The notes under the pieces were generated by a model. That model had not been told where the DNA came from and searched no databases. It saw only the letters and a list, made by a program, of their open reading frames with translations. 64,000 nt of DNA from the NCBI RefSeq assembly GCF_029601685.1, contig NZ_JARRIR010000006.1, forward strand, positions 308,538-372,537, written 5' to 3'. Every line of letters starts with the position of its first letter. Positions within the stretch are counted from its first letter, which is position 1. This document shows positions 43,467 to 52,198 of this stretch, piece by piece. A program made the position numbers and the translations under genes. The DNA is from Metarhizobium sp017305935. GTDB lineage: Bacteria > Pseudomonadota > Alphaproteobacteria > Rhizobiales > Rhizobiaceae.

Positions 43467-43853
43467 CGGAAACCTCCACGCCTAGATAATACCAAAAAAA
43501 TACCATTAACCAAGCAGCTTTTTACAAACGGCGCGAAAAAATACCATTCCACTGGATTCATTGCGAAAATTTGCGTCTTGCGCCTGCGTTCCCGGGAGGA
43601 AAATCAAAAAGTAAATTTTCTGCTGGACAATTGGTATTTTTTTGGCATTCTCTCTCCGCAAGGGGGAAGGCGAGGAGGCATCAACCGGCGAAAGCACCGG
43701 AAACAACGAAGCACGGTGCATCCGAGCGCAAAACCCCTTGGTATTGCAAGAGTGAAGGCCGCGATCCGCGGCCGGCCGACGCCGATGGACGGCCCGGCCA
43801 ACGGATTTCGGGAGGGCCGCATGCGAAAGGCTCTCCGCAAGAGGGAGAACATC
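43467..43853. promoter_or_regulatory. Divergent control region of the two aminosugar operons
   Basis: A 387-bp region between the kinase operon (-) and the transporter operon (+). It is A+T-rich in its left part and contains the operator repeats listed separately. A small perfect hairpin GGCCGCG-ATC-CGCGGCC lies at 43757-43773 in the presumed leader of the binding-protein mRNA. No protein-coding frame with a credible start was found. Confidence 0.7.
43488..43745. promoter_or_regulatory. Repeated TGGTATT half-sites, likely GntR operators
   Basis: Site 1 (43488-43507) is AATACCAAAAAAATACCATT, two ACCA cores 11 bp apart. A single AATACCATT lies at 43539-43547. Site 2 (43631-43649) is TTGGTATTTTTTTGGCATT, almost the exact reverse complement of site 1. 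A further TTGGTATT is at 43738-43745. Sites 1 and 2 point away from each other, one near each operon. Confidence 0.7.
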
Positions 43854-45110
43854 ATGACTCGTACGATCAAGGCATTGCTGCTGACCACCAGCGTTCTCGG
43901 CATGACGGGCATCGCCCAGGCGGCCGACGTGACGCTGACCATCGAAAGCTGGCGCAACGACGACCTGTCGATCTGGCAGGAAAAGCTGATTCCGGCTTTC
44001 GAAGCCAAGAACCCCGGCATCAAGGTGGTGTTCTCGCCGACCGCGCCGACCGAATACAATGCCGCGCTGAACGCCAAGCTCGATGCCGGTTCCGCCGGCG
44101 ACCTGATTTCCTGCCGTCCCTTCGACGCCTCGCTCGAACTCTACAGCAAGAAGCATCTTGCGGATCTGACCGGCCTCGCCGGCATGGAGAACTTCTCGGA
44201 TGTCGCCAAGGCCGCATGGACGACCGACGACGGCAAGGCTTCCTTCTGCGTGCCGATGGCCTCGGTCATCCACGGCTTCATCTACAACAAGGACGCCTTC
44301 GACAAGCTCGGCATCGCCGTGCCGAAGACCAATGACGAATTCTTCGCCGCCCTCGACAAGATCAAGGCCGACGGCACCTATGTTCCGATGGCGATGGGCA
44401 CCAAGGATCTCTGGGAAGCCGCAACCATGGGCTACCAGAACATCGGCCCGACCTACTGGAAGGGCGAGGAAGGCCGCCTGGCGCTGATCAAGGGCGAGCA
44501 GAAGCTGACCGACGCCGACTGGGTCGAGCCCTATCGCGTTCTCGCCAAGTGGAAGCCCTATCTCGGCGACGGTTTCGAGGCGCAGACCTATCCGGACAGC
44601 CAGAACATGTTCACGCTTGGCCGCGCCGCCATCTATCCGGCCGGCTCCTGGGAAATCAGCCAGTTCAACTCGCAGGCCGATTTCAAGATGGGCGCCTTCC
44701 CGCCGCCGGTGCAAAAGGACGGCGACACCTGCTACATCTCCGACCATAACGACATCGGCATGGGCCTCAACGCCAAGAGCGGCCATCAGGAAGAAGCCAA
44801 GAAGTTCCTGAGCTGGGTCGCCTCGCCGGAATTCGCCGAAATCTACGCCAACGCGCTGCCGGGCTTCTTCAGCCTGAATTCGACGGCGGTGAAGATGAGC
44901 GATCCGCTGGCCCAGGAATTCGTCTCCTGGCGCGAAAAGTGCAAGCCGACGATCCGCTCGACCTACCAGATCCTGTCGCGCGGCACGCCGAACCTCGAAA
45001 ACGAGACCTGGGTCGAATCCGCCAACGTCATCAACGGCACGGATACGCCCGAGCAGGCTGGCGAAAAGCTACAGAAGGGCCTCGACAGCTGGTACAAGCC
45101 GGCCAAGTAA
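43854..45110 (+). CDS. Sugar ABC transporter binding protein (CUT1), probably for GlcNAc or chito-oligosaccharide
   Basis: A 418-residue periplasmic protein. The signal peptide ends GMTGIAQAA. The mature part begins DVTLTIESWRNDDLSIWQEK, with IPAFEAKNPGIKVVF, as in SBP_bac_1. Four cysteines in the mature part (CRPF, FCVP, TCYI, KCKP) could form two disulfides. The ATG at 43854 has GAGGGA seven bases upstream. It starts the nine-gene plus-strand operon; the divergent nagA operon suggests an N-acetylated aminosugar ligand. That ligand is inferred from context only. Confidence 0.92.
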   Translation: MTRTIKALLLTTSVLGMTGIAQAADVTLTIESWRNDDLSIWQEKLIPAFEAKNPGIKVVFSPTAPTEYNAALNAKLDAGSAGDLISCRPFDASLELYSKKHLADLTGLAGMENFSDVAKAAWTTDDGKASFCVPMASVIHGFIYNKDAFDKLGIAVPKTNDEFFAALDKIKADGTYVPMAMGTKDLWEAATMGYQNIGPTYWKGEEGRLALIKGEQKLTDADWVEPYRVLAKWKPYLGDGFEAQTYPDSQNMFTLGRAAIYPAGSWEISQFNSQADFKMGAFPPPVQKDGDTCYISDHNDIGMGLNAKSGHQEEAKKFLSWVASPEFAEIYANALPGFFSLNSTAVKMSDPLAQEFVSWREKCKPTIRSTYQILSRGTPNLENETWVESANVINGTDTPEQAGEKLQKGLDSWYKPAK

Positions 45111-45435
45111 GGCCTGTCCGGGCAACGGCCCGTCCGAATGCTCCTTCTCCCCGTTGTTGAACGGGGGGAGGGCGGTCGATGAGACCTTGATGGACCGGCA
45201 TGCCGATCCGCCCGGTCCGGCACGTTTTCCCGCCGCCTTCGCGCCTGTGCGCGGCCAAGGGAAGAAAGGCGGTCCCGCTTTCCAGAAAGCCGGGCAGACC
45301 GCCATGGCGAGGGGCGACCGGCCCCGAAACACATCGTATGGTGGAGGACGCTGATTGTGCGGCGGAGCTGGCCGCGCGACAGCGTCCACATGCGGATATT
45401 CACCACGTGAGCAAAGGGACGGGACAGGCAGGGCC
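45111..45435 (+). other. Intercistronic region with an attenuating hairpin
   Basis: 325 bp between the binding-protein and permease genes, with no credible gene. A stable hairpin TCTCCCCGTT (45146-45155) with AACGGGGGGA (45160-45169), 4-nt loop, lies 35 bp past the stop. Such structures usually protect the abundant binding-protein mRNA and reduce permease expression. The rest shows only short overlapping frames lacking ribosome-binding sites. Confidence 0.6.
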
Positions 45436-46386
45436 ATGAGCGACACTTCTTCACCCCATGACGCAATCGGGACGGCCAGGCGGCCGATACGCTGGCATAT
45501 CGCCTTTTTCCTCATGCCGGCCTTCGTCATCTACTCGGCGATCATGATCCTGCCGCTGATCGAGACGCTACGCCTGTCGCTGTACAACACGGTCGACGGC
45601 CAGTCGGTCTTCGTGGGCCTGAGCAATTTCAAGACGCTGTTCGGCGACGAGCGCTGGGCGGCGAGCTTCTGGAACGCGCTGCGCAACAACCTCGTCTTCT
45701 TCGTCATCCACATGCTGGTGCAGAACCCGATCGGCGTGGCGCTGGCGGCGATGCTGTCGCTGCCGCGGCTGCGCTTCGTCACCTTCTACCGCACAGCGAT
45801 CTTCATGCCGACGCTGCTCTCCTTCGTGATCGTCGGCTTCATCTGGAAGCTGATCCTGTCGCCGCTGTGGGGTGTCGCGCCGTGGATGTTGGATCTGGTC
45901 GGGCTGAAATCGCTGTTCGGCCCCTGGCTCGGCCAGCCGGGCTCGGCGCTGATCGCGGTGTCGCTGATCTCGGTCTGGCAATATGTCGGCATCCCGATGA
46001 TCCTGATCTATGCCGCGCTACTCAACATCCCGGACGAGGTGATCGAGGCGGCCGAATGCGACGGAATCACCGGCTGGAGCCAGTTCTGGAAGATCAAGCT
46101 GCCGCTCATCCTGCCCGCCATCGGCATCATTTCGATCCTGACCTTCGTCGGCAATTTCAATGCCTTCGACCTGGTCTACACCGTGCAAGGGGCGCTTGCC
46201 GGCCCGGACGGCTCGACGGACATCCTCGGCACGCTGCTCTACCGCACCTTCTTCGGCTTCCAGCTGCAACTCGGCGACCGCTCCATGGGCGCGACCATCG
46301 CCACGGTGATGTTCCTGATCATTCTCGCCGGCGTCTCGTTCTACCTGTTCGCCATCCAGCGCCGCATGCGCCGCTACCAGTTCTGA
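45436..46386 (+). CDS. CUT1 sugar ABC permease (MalF type) of the aminosugar operon
   Basis: A 316-residue permease. It has a cytoplasmic N-terminus of about 20 residues and first membrane segment IAFFLMPAFVIYSAIMILPL. The EAA loop is EVIEAAECDGITGWSQFWKI followed by LPLILPAIGII. The frame extends upstream, but the ATG at 45436 fits the family N-terminus and has AGGCAGGG before it. The MalG-type gene starts 10 bp after the stop. Confidence 0.94.
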   Translation: MSDTSSPHDAIGTARRPIRWHIAFFLMPAFVIYSAIMILPLIETLRLSLYNTVDGQSVFVGLSNFKTLFGDERWAASFWNALRNNLVFFVIHMLVQNPIGVALAAMLSLPRLRFVTFYRTAIFMPTLLSFVIVGFIWKLILSPLWGVAPWMLDLVGLKSLFGPWLGQPGSALIAVSLISVWQYVGIPMILIYAALLNIPDEVIEAAECDGITGWSQFWKIKLPLILPAIGIISILTFVGNFNAFDLVYTVQGALAGPDGSTDILGTLLYRTFFGFQLQLGDRSMGATIATVMFLIILAGVSFYLFAIQRRMRRYQF

Positions 46387-46396
46387 GGGGCCAGTC

Positions 46397-47236
46397 ATGG
46401 CGAAACCGACCCATTCCCCCTTGCGTACCGGCCTGGTTCACCTGGCGCTGGTCGCCTATACGCTGATCTCGCTCTTCCCGGTTGTCCTGACGATCATCAA
46501 TTCCTTCAAGACCAAGAACGCCATCTTTCGCGAGCCGATGGCGCTGCCGGGCCCTTCCAGCTTCAGCATGATCGGCTATGAAACCGTGCTGAAGCAGGGC
46601 GATTTCCTCGGCTACTTCCAAAACAGCTTCATCGTCACGCTGGTCTCGATCGTTCTGGTGCTGCTGTTCGGCGCCATGGCCGCCTTCTCGCTGTCGGAAT
46701 ACCGTTTCCGCGGCAATACGATGCTCGGCCTCTATCTCGCCATCGGCATCATGATCCCGATCCGGCTCGGCACCGTCGCCATCCTGCAGGGCATGGTCGC
46801 CGCTGGGCTCGTCAACACGCTGACTGCGCTGATCCTGGTTTACACCGCCCAAGGCCTGCCGCTCGCCATCTTCATCCTCTCGGAATTCATGCGCACCGTT
46901 TCCGACGACCTGAAGAACGCCGGCCGCATCGACGGTCTCTCGGAATACGCCATCTTCTTCCGGCTGGTTCTACCGCTGGTCAGACCGGCCATGGCCACGG
47001 TCGCGGTGTTCACCATGATCCCGATCTGGAACGACCTGTGGTTCCCGCTGATCCTGGCGCCGGGCGAAGCCACAAAGACCGTCACCCTCGGCTCGCAAAT
47101 GTTCATCGGCCAGTTCGTCACCAACTGGAATGCGGTCCTCGCCGCCCTGTCGCTGGCGATCTTCCCGGTCCTCATCCTCTATGTCATCTTCTCGCGGCAA
47201 CTGATCCGCGGCATCACCGCAGGAGCAGTGAAATGA
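46397..47236 (+). CDS. CUT1 sugar ABC permease (MalG type) of the aminosugar operon
   Basis: A 279-residue permease with six predicted membrane segments. The EAA loop is DDLKNAGRIDGLSEYAIFFRL followed by LPLVRPAMATVAVF, and the C-terminus RQLIRGITAGAVK is typical of the family. Its stop overlaps the start of the next gene, an oxidoreductase, by 4 bp (ATGA). Transport and metabolism are thus translationally coupled. Confidence 0.94.
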   Translation: MAKPTHSPLRTGLVHLALVAYTLISLFPVVLTIINSFKTKNAIFREPMALPGPSSFSMIGYETVLKQGDFLGYFQNSFIVTLVSIVLVLLFGAMAAFSLSEYRFRGNTMLGLYLAIGIMIPIRLGTVAILQGMVAAGLVNTLTALILVYTAQGLPLAIFILSEFMRTVSDDLKNAGRIDGLSEYAIFFRLVLPLVRPAMATVAVFTMIPIWNDLWFPLILAPGEATKTVTLGSQMFIGQFVTNWNAVLAALSLAIFPVLILYVIFSRQLIRGITAGAVK

Positions 47237-48294
47237 CCTCTCAAAACCCCGTCCGCGTTCTCGTCGCCGGTCTCGGCAACATGGGCCGCAGCCATGCGCT
47301 GGCCTACCACAACAATCCCGGCTTCGAGATCGTCGGCCTTGTCAACCGTTCGAAGGTGGAACTGCCGGAAGAGCTTCGCGGCTACACCATCCACCCCGAC
47401 TTCACCGCGGCGCTGGCCGAGTTGAAGCCGGATCTGGCGGCGATCTGCACCTATTCCGACAGCCATGCCGACTATGCCGTCGCCGCCTTCGAGCAAGGCT
47501 GCCACGTCTTCGTCGAGAAGCCGCTGGCGACCACGGTCGCCGATGCCGAGCGCGTCGTCTCGGCGGCGAAGAAGGCCGGCCGCAAGCTGGTGATCGGCTA
47601 TATCCTGCGCCATCATCCCTCCTGGGTGCGGCTCATCGCCGAGGCGCGCAAGCTGGGCGCCCCTTACGTCTTCCGCATGAACCTCAACCAGCAGTCCAGC
47701 GGCCCGACCTGGGAAACCCACAAGGCGCTGATGCAGACCACCCCGCCGATCGTCGATTGCGGCGTGCATTATGTCGACGTCATGTGCCAGATCACCGATG
47801 CCAAGCCGGTGCAGGTGCGCGGCATGGGCCTGCGCCTCTCCGACGAGATCGCGCCGGACATGTACAACTACGGTCACTTGCAGGTGATGTTCGAGGACGG
47901 CTCACTCGGATGGTACGAAGCCGGCTGGGGACCGATGATCTCCGAAACCGCCTTCTTCGTGAAGGATGTCATGTCGCCGAAGGGCTCGGTTTCGATCGTC
48001 ATGGACCCGAACGCCAAGTCCGACGACATCGACACCCACACCAAGACGTCGGTCATCCGCCTGCACAATGCCGAGACCGGCCCGAACGGCAGGTTCATCC
48101 ACCCCGACGAGAACCTGACCATGGCGGGCGAGCCCGGTCATCAGGATCTGTGCGATCTCGAACAGGCCTATGTGCTGAAGGCGATCCGCGAGGATATCGA
48201 CCTCGGCCGCCACATGCAGGATGCGGTGCAATCGCTGCGCATCTGCCTCGCCGCGGACGAGAGCGTCCGAACCGGCCAGCCCGTGACGCTCTAA
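47233..48294 (+). CDS. Gfo/Idh/MocA-family sugar oxidoreductase (first copy)
   Basis: A 353-residue NAD(P)-dependent dehydrogenase. The Rossmann fold starts VRVLVAGLGNMGRSHALAY (GxGxxG), followed by the family signature HVFVEKPLATT, whose EKP lysine is catalytic. The substrate-site region contains PPIVDCGVHYVDVMCQITDAKP, with the DxxxHxxD-type triad. It lies inside the transporter operon, between the MalG permease and the ATPase genes. It probably oxidises or epimerises the imported sugar, its phosphate, or a terminal sugar residue. The substrate is unknown. Confidence 0.92.
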   Translation: MTSQNPVRVLVAGLGNMGRSHALAYHNNPGFEIVGLVNRSKVELPEELRGYTIHPDFTAALAELKPDLAAICTYSDSHADYAVAAFEQGCHVFVEKPLATTVADAERVVSAAKKAGRKLVIGYILRHHPSWVRLIAEARKLGAPYVFRMNLNQQSSGPTWETHKALMQTTPPIVDCGVHYVDVMCQITDAKPVQVRGMGLRLSDEIAPDMYNYGHLQVMFEDGSLGWYEAGWGPMISETAFFVKDVMSPKGSVSIVMDPNAKSDDIDTHTKTSVIRLHNAETGPNGRFIHPDENLTMAGEPGHQDLCDLEQAYVLKAIREDIDLGRHMQDAVQSLRICLAADESVRTGQPVTL

Positions 48295-48316
48295 CTCATA
48301 TTCCAGGAGACATTCG

Positions 48317-49318
48317 ATGGGTTCCCTTCAGGTCAATTCCGTCCGCAAGGCCTTCGGCAATCATGAAGTACTCAAGGGTATCGACCTCGACGTCAAGGAC
48401 GGCGAATTCGTCATCTTTGTCGGTCCCTCGGGCTGCGGAAAGTCGACGCTGCTGCGCGTCATCGCCGGCCTCGAGGACGCCACCGCCGGCAGTATCCGCA
48501 TCGATGGCCAGGAAGTCGGCGCCGTGCCACCGGCCAAGCGCGGCATCGCCATGGTCTTCCAGTCCTATGCGCTCTATCCACACCTGACGGTCAAGGACAA
48601 TATGGGCCTTGGCCTCAAGCAGGCCGGCACCCCGAAGGTCGAGATCGAAAAACGTGTGGCGCGGGCCTCCGCCATGCTGTCGCTCGAACCCTATCTCGCC
48701 CGCCGCCCTGCCGAGCTTTCCGGCGGCCAGCGCCAGCGCGTCGCCATCGGCCGCGCCATCGTGCGTGAGCCAAAACTGTTCCTGTTCGACGAACCGCTGT
48801 CGAACCTCGATGCGGCGCTGCGCGTCCAGACCCGCCTCGAAATCGCCCGCCTGCACCGCGAACTGAAGGCGACGATGATCTACGTCACACACGACCAGGT
48901 CGAGGCGATGACGCTGGCCGACAAGATCGTGGTGCTGAGCGCCGGCGCCGTCGAGCAGGTCGGTTCGCCGATGGAGCTCTACAACCGCCCCGCCAACCTG
49001 TTCGTCGCCGGCTTCATCGGTTCGCCAGCCATGAACCTCATCGACGCCGAACGGCTCAGCGAAGCCGGCGCGAAAACCATCGGCATCCGCCCCGAGCACG
49101 TGTCGCTATCGCGCGAAAGCGGCGAATGGCAGGGCAAGGTGGTGCATGTCGAGCATCTCGGCGCCGACACCATCGTCTACCTGGAATCGGAAAAGGCCGG
49201 CCTCTTGACGGTGCGCCTGTTCGGCGAGCATCGCTATGCGCCGGACGACATCGTCTACGCCTCGCCGGATAACGCCTCCATCCACCGCTTCGACGCCAAC
49301 GGCAAGGCGATCCGGTGA
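48317..49318 (+). CDS. CUT1 sugar ABC ATPase (MalK/UgpC type) of the aminosugar operon
   Basis: A 333-residue ATPase with Walker A GPSGCGKST, FQSYALYPHLTV, signature LSGGQRQRVAIGRAI, Walker B FLFDEPLSNLD and YVTHDQVEAMT. The C-terminal regulatory domain (about 235-333) contains IGIRPEHV. Ribosome-binding site AGGAGA six bases before the ATG. The CUT1 transporter at 55757-58811 has no ATPase gene, and this or the 22797-23855 subunit might serve it. Confidence 0.95.
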   Translation: MGSLQVNSVRKAFGNHEVLKGIDLDVKDGEFVIFVGPSGCGKSTLLRVIAGLEDATAGSIRIDGQEVGAVPPAKRGIAMVFQSYALYPHLTVKDNMGLGLKQAGTPKVEIEKRVARASAMLSLEPYLARRPAELSGGQRQRVAIGRAIVREPKLFLFDEPLSNLDAALRVQTRLEIARLHRELKATMIYVTHDQVEAMTLADKIVVLSAGAVEQVGSPMELYNRPANLFVAGFIGSPAMNLIDAERLSEAGAKTIGIRPEHVSLSRESGEWQGKVVHVEHLGADTIVYLESEKAGLLTVRLFGEHRYAPDDIVYASPDNASIHRFDANGKAIR

Positions 49319-49325
49319 GCCGCCG

Positions 49326-50237
49326 ATGATCCTCTGCTTCGACATCGGTGGAACGACGATCAAGGGTGCGGTCGCCCGTTCGGCGACCGATATCGACACC
49401 CTGCCGCGCTGGCCGACGCCGGCGCGGGATTTCTCCGCCTTTTTGGCGGTTATCGCCGAGGCGCTGAAAAGCGTCGGCGGCAAGATCGAAGGCATCGCGA
49501 TCTCGATTGCCGGCGTCGTCGATCCCGACACTCGGGCGGCGACCGTCGCCAACATTCCCTGCATCGACGGCCGCGACCTCACGGCAGAAATCGAAAAGGC
49601 ATTCGGCATTCCGACGCTGGTCGCCAATGACGCCGATTGCCTGGCGATGGCCGAGGCCGGCATCGGGGCAGGACAGGGGCATCGCATTGTTCTCGGTGCC
49701 GTGCTCGGCACCGGCGTCGGCGGTGGAATCGTCGTCGACGGCAAGCTGATCAACACCGACGGTTTTGCCGGCGAATGGGGCCATGGCCCCGCCATCGCCG
49801 CCGAGGCTGGCACGCCTCGGGTGAAAATCCCCGCCTTCGCCTGCGGCTGCGGCCAGAAGGGCTGCGTCGATACGGTCGGCGGCGCGCGCGGGCTGGAGCG
49901 GCTGCACCGGCTGATCCACGAGGTCGATCTCGACAGCGAGACCATCATCGCCGACTGGCAGGCGGGCGATGAAACGGCGGCGCGCACCATCGACGTCTAT
50001 GTCGATCTCGTCGCCTCGCCGCTGGCGTTGACCATCAACATCACCGGCGCGACCATCGTGCCGGTCGGCGGAGGGCTTTCCAATGCGGAACCGCTGCTGG
50101 CAGCCCTCGACGCGGCGGTGCGGGCGCGCACCCTGCGCCGTTTCCACCGGCCGCTGGTGGTACGCGGCCAATGCCGCATCGAGCCCGGCCTGATTGGTGC
50201 AGCGATCCTCGGGTTGAAGGAATTTGCAGGTGGCTGA
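49326..50237 (+). CDS. ROK-family sugar kinase
   Basis: A 303-residue ASKHA-fold kinase without the DNA-binding domain of ROK repressors. It has the phosphate loop CFDIGGTTIKGAVA, VANDADCLAMAE (catalytic aspartate region), GTGVGGGIVVDG, GEWGHGP, and the ROK zinc motif CGCGQKGCVDTVGG (CxCGxxGCxE-like, with Asp in the last place). Glucose, GlcNAc and ManNAc kinases share this architecture. It lies 7 bp after the ATPase gene. With the BadF-type kinase it gives the locus two candidate aminosugar kinases, perhaps for different epimers. Confidence 0.9.
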   Translation: MILCFDIGGTTIKGAVARSATDIDTLPRWPTPARDFSAFLAVIAEALKSVGGKIEGIAISIAGVVDPDTRAATVANIPCIDGRDLTAEIEKAFGIPTLVANDADCLAMAEAGIGAGQGHRIVLGAVLGTGVGGGIVVDGKLINTDGFAGEWGHGPAIAAEAGTPRVKIPAFACGCGQKGCVDTVGGARGLERLHRLIHEVDLDSETIIADWQAGDETAARTIDVYVDLVASPLALTINITGATIVPVGGGLSNAEPLLAALDAAVRARTLRRFHRPLVVRGQCRIEPGLIGAAILGLKEFAGG

Positions 50238-50958
50238 GCGAAGACTCGAAGTCTGCGTTGACGATTATCATGGCTTGATGGCCGCCGTTACAGGCGGAGC
50301 GGACCGCATCGAGCTGTGTTCGGCCCTGTCGGTCGGCGGATTGACGCCGTCTAGGGGCCTCATGGACGCGGCCGCAAAACTGCCCGTCCCCTCCTATGCG
50401 ATGATCCGCCCGCGCGCCGGCAATTTCACCTATGGCGCCGCCGAGATCGACATCATGAAGCGCGATATCGACGCCGCCCGCGAGGCCGGCCTTCCGGGCG
50501 TCGTCTTCGGCGCCAACAGGGCCGACCGGCATCTGGACGAGGCCGTGCTTTCGACGCTGGTCGCCCATGCGCAAGGGCTCGGCATCACCCTGCATCGCGC
50601 CATCGACCTGACGCCGGATATCGCCGCCGCCGTGCGCCTTACCGCCGATCTCGGTTTCGAGCGCATCCTGACGTCGGGCGGTGCCAGGACCGCGAAGGAA
50701 GGACTTGATGGCCTGAAACAAGCCTTCGACGCCGCCGCCGGTCGGCTGACCATCATGCCGGGTTCCGGCGTCAATCTTGAGACGGTCGAGGCCATTCTTG
50801 CCGCCGCACCGTTTACCGAAATCCACGCCTCCTGCGCCGCACCTGTGATCGAGCCGGATGCGCGCGTGCTCGACATGGCTTTCGCCTCGCCCGCCGCGCG
50901 GCGCACCGATGCGGACAAGGTTCGCGCCTTGCGCGCCCGCATCGCTGAGTTGCCCTGA
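50230..50958 (+). CDS. cutC: CutC-family TIM-barrel protein
   Basis: A 242-residue CutC-family protein. Signatures include LEVCVDDYHGLMAAVTGGADRIELCSALS near the N-terminus (only short parts are strictly conserved), GGLTPSRGLM, MIRPRAGNFTY, GVVFGANRADRHLDE, ITLHRAIDL and RILTSGGARTAKEGL. CutC was named from a copper-tolerance phenotype, but its enzymatic role is unsettled. The preferred GTG at 50230 has AAGGA eight bases upstream and overlaps the ROK kinase end; a TTG at 50224 is possible. Its position inside a sugar-catabolic operon points to a carbohydrate-related activity. Confidence 0.9.
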   Translation: MAERRLEVCVDDYHGLMAAVTGGADRIELCSALSVGGLTPSRGLMDAAAKLPVPSYAMIRPRAGNFTYGAAEIDIMKRDIDAAREAGLPGVVFGANRADRHLDEAVLSTLVAHAQGLGITLHRAIDLTPDIAAAVRLTADLGFERILTSGGARTAKEGLDGLKQAFDAAAGRLTIMPGSGVNLETVEAILAAAPFTEIHASCAAPVIEPDARVLDMAFASPAARRTDADKVRALRARIAELP

Positions 50959-51049
50959 CGGCACGGGAAAATTCCGCCCGGCCGGGTCATTCCATTTGTT
51001 CGCAAGCCAGACTAATGTCGCGGCCGGAATGGCAGAGGTGGAGGTTTTC

Positions 51050-52198
51050 ATGGAGTCGGGGGCGGGGAGCGGCTTGCGCATCGGCGTGATCGGCTGCGGC
51101 ACTATTTCGGCGACCTATATGCGCAATGCGCGGCTGTTTGCCGGGGTGGAGATGCGCGCCTGCGCCGATATCTCCGCCGACATGGCCGCCCAGCGCGCCG
51201 CCGAATACGGCCTGACCGCGATGAGCGTCGATACGCTGCTGGCCGATCCGGAGATCGACCTCATCCTCAACCTCACCGTGCCCAACATGCATTTCGACAT
51301 TTCGCAATCGGCCTTAGCGGCGGGCAAGCATGTGTTCACCGAAAAGCCGCTGGCCTCGACCTTCGCCGAGGGCAAGCGGCTTGTCGAGGAAGCGCAGCGA
51401 CGGGGCCTCAGGATCGGCTCGGCACCGGATACGTTTCTGGGCGCGGCCGGACGCCGGGCGCGAAAACTGGTCGACGACGGCGCCATCGGCCGGCCGGTCA
51501 GCGGCACGGCCTTCATGTTCGGGCGCGGCATGGAGCATTGGCATCCCAATCCGCAATTCTTCTACCAGCCGGGCGGCGGCCCGGTGCTCGACATGGGGCC
51601 TTATTACCTGACGATGCTCGTCAACCTGCTCGGCCCGGTGCGCTCCGTCGTGGCATTGACCACGCGGGGACGGGAGGAGCGGCTGATCACCGCCGAAGGC
51701 CCCTTCAAGAACAAGATGTTTCCGGTGGAGACCCCAACGACGGCGCTGTCACTGCTCGAATTCGAAAGCGGCGCGCTGGTCAATTTCGGCGCGTCCTGGG
51801 ATGTCTACCGCCACTCCAACCACCCGATCGAACTGCACGGCACCGAGGGCTCATTGCGGCTGCCCGATCCCGATACGTTCGGCGGCACCGTCTCACTGTC
51901 GTCGGCCGGCGCAGATTGGGCGGATTTCGACAGCGAGACCGCACCCTATGGCGCCCATAACTGGCCACATGCCGCGCCGGACCGCGCCAATTACCGCATG
52001 CTCGGCGTCGCCGAGCTGGCGCGGGCCATCGCCGAGGGACGACCGGCGCGCGCCGAAGGGGAACTGGCGCTGCATGTGCTGGAGATCATGGAAGCCATCC
52101 TGCACTCGGGCGAAACCCGGTCTTCCGTAAACCTCTCCACCCGGATCGAGCGGCCGAGTGCGCTTGGCGAGGACGAAGCACGGAGCTTTCTGGCATGA
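51050..52198 (+). CDS. Gfo/Idh/MocA-family oxidoreductase (second copy)
   Basis: A 382-residue NAD(P)-dependent dehydrogenase distinct from the copy at 47233. It shows the Rossmann motif IGVIGCGTISATYMRNA, EKPLAST with the catalytic lysine, and PGGGPVLDMGPYYLTMLVNL in the active-site region. Upstream in-frame starts exist (51029), but the ATG at 51050 has GGAGG five bases before it. Its stop overlaps the next dehydrogenase gene by 4 bp. Two MocA-type enzymes in one operon suggest an oxidation-reduction pair, for example an epimerisation through a keto intermediate. This is inference. Confidence 0.91.
   Translation: MESGAGSGLRIGVIGCGTISATYMRNARLFAGVEMRACADISADMAAQRAAEYGLTAMSVDTLLADPEIDLILNLTVPNMHFDISQSALAAGKHVFTEKPLASTFAEGKRLVEEAQRRGLRIGSAPDTFLGAAGRRARKLVDDGAIGRPVSGTAFMFGRGMEHWHPNPQFFYQPGGGPVLDMGPYYLTMLVNLLGPVRSVVALTTRGREERLITAEGPFKNKMFPVETPTTALSLLEFESGALVNFGASWDVYRHSNHPIELHGTEGSLRLPDPDTFGGTVSLSSAGADWADFDSETAPYGAHNWPHAAPDRANYRMLGVAELARAIAEGRPARAEGELALHVLEIMEAILHSGETRSSVNLSTRIERPSALGEDEARSFLA

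Noticed and set aside
45111..45435. Possible small gene between binding-protein and permease genes
   Set aside because: Only overlapping short frames in several registers, none with a ribosome-binding site or recognisable product. The hairpin explains the spacing better.
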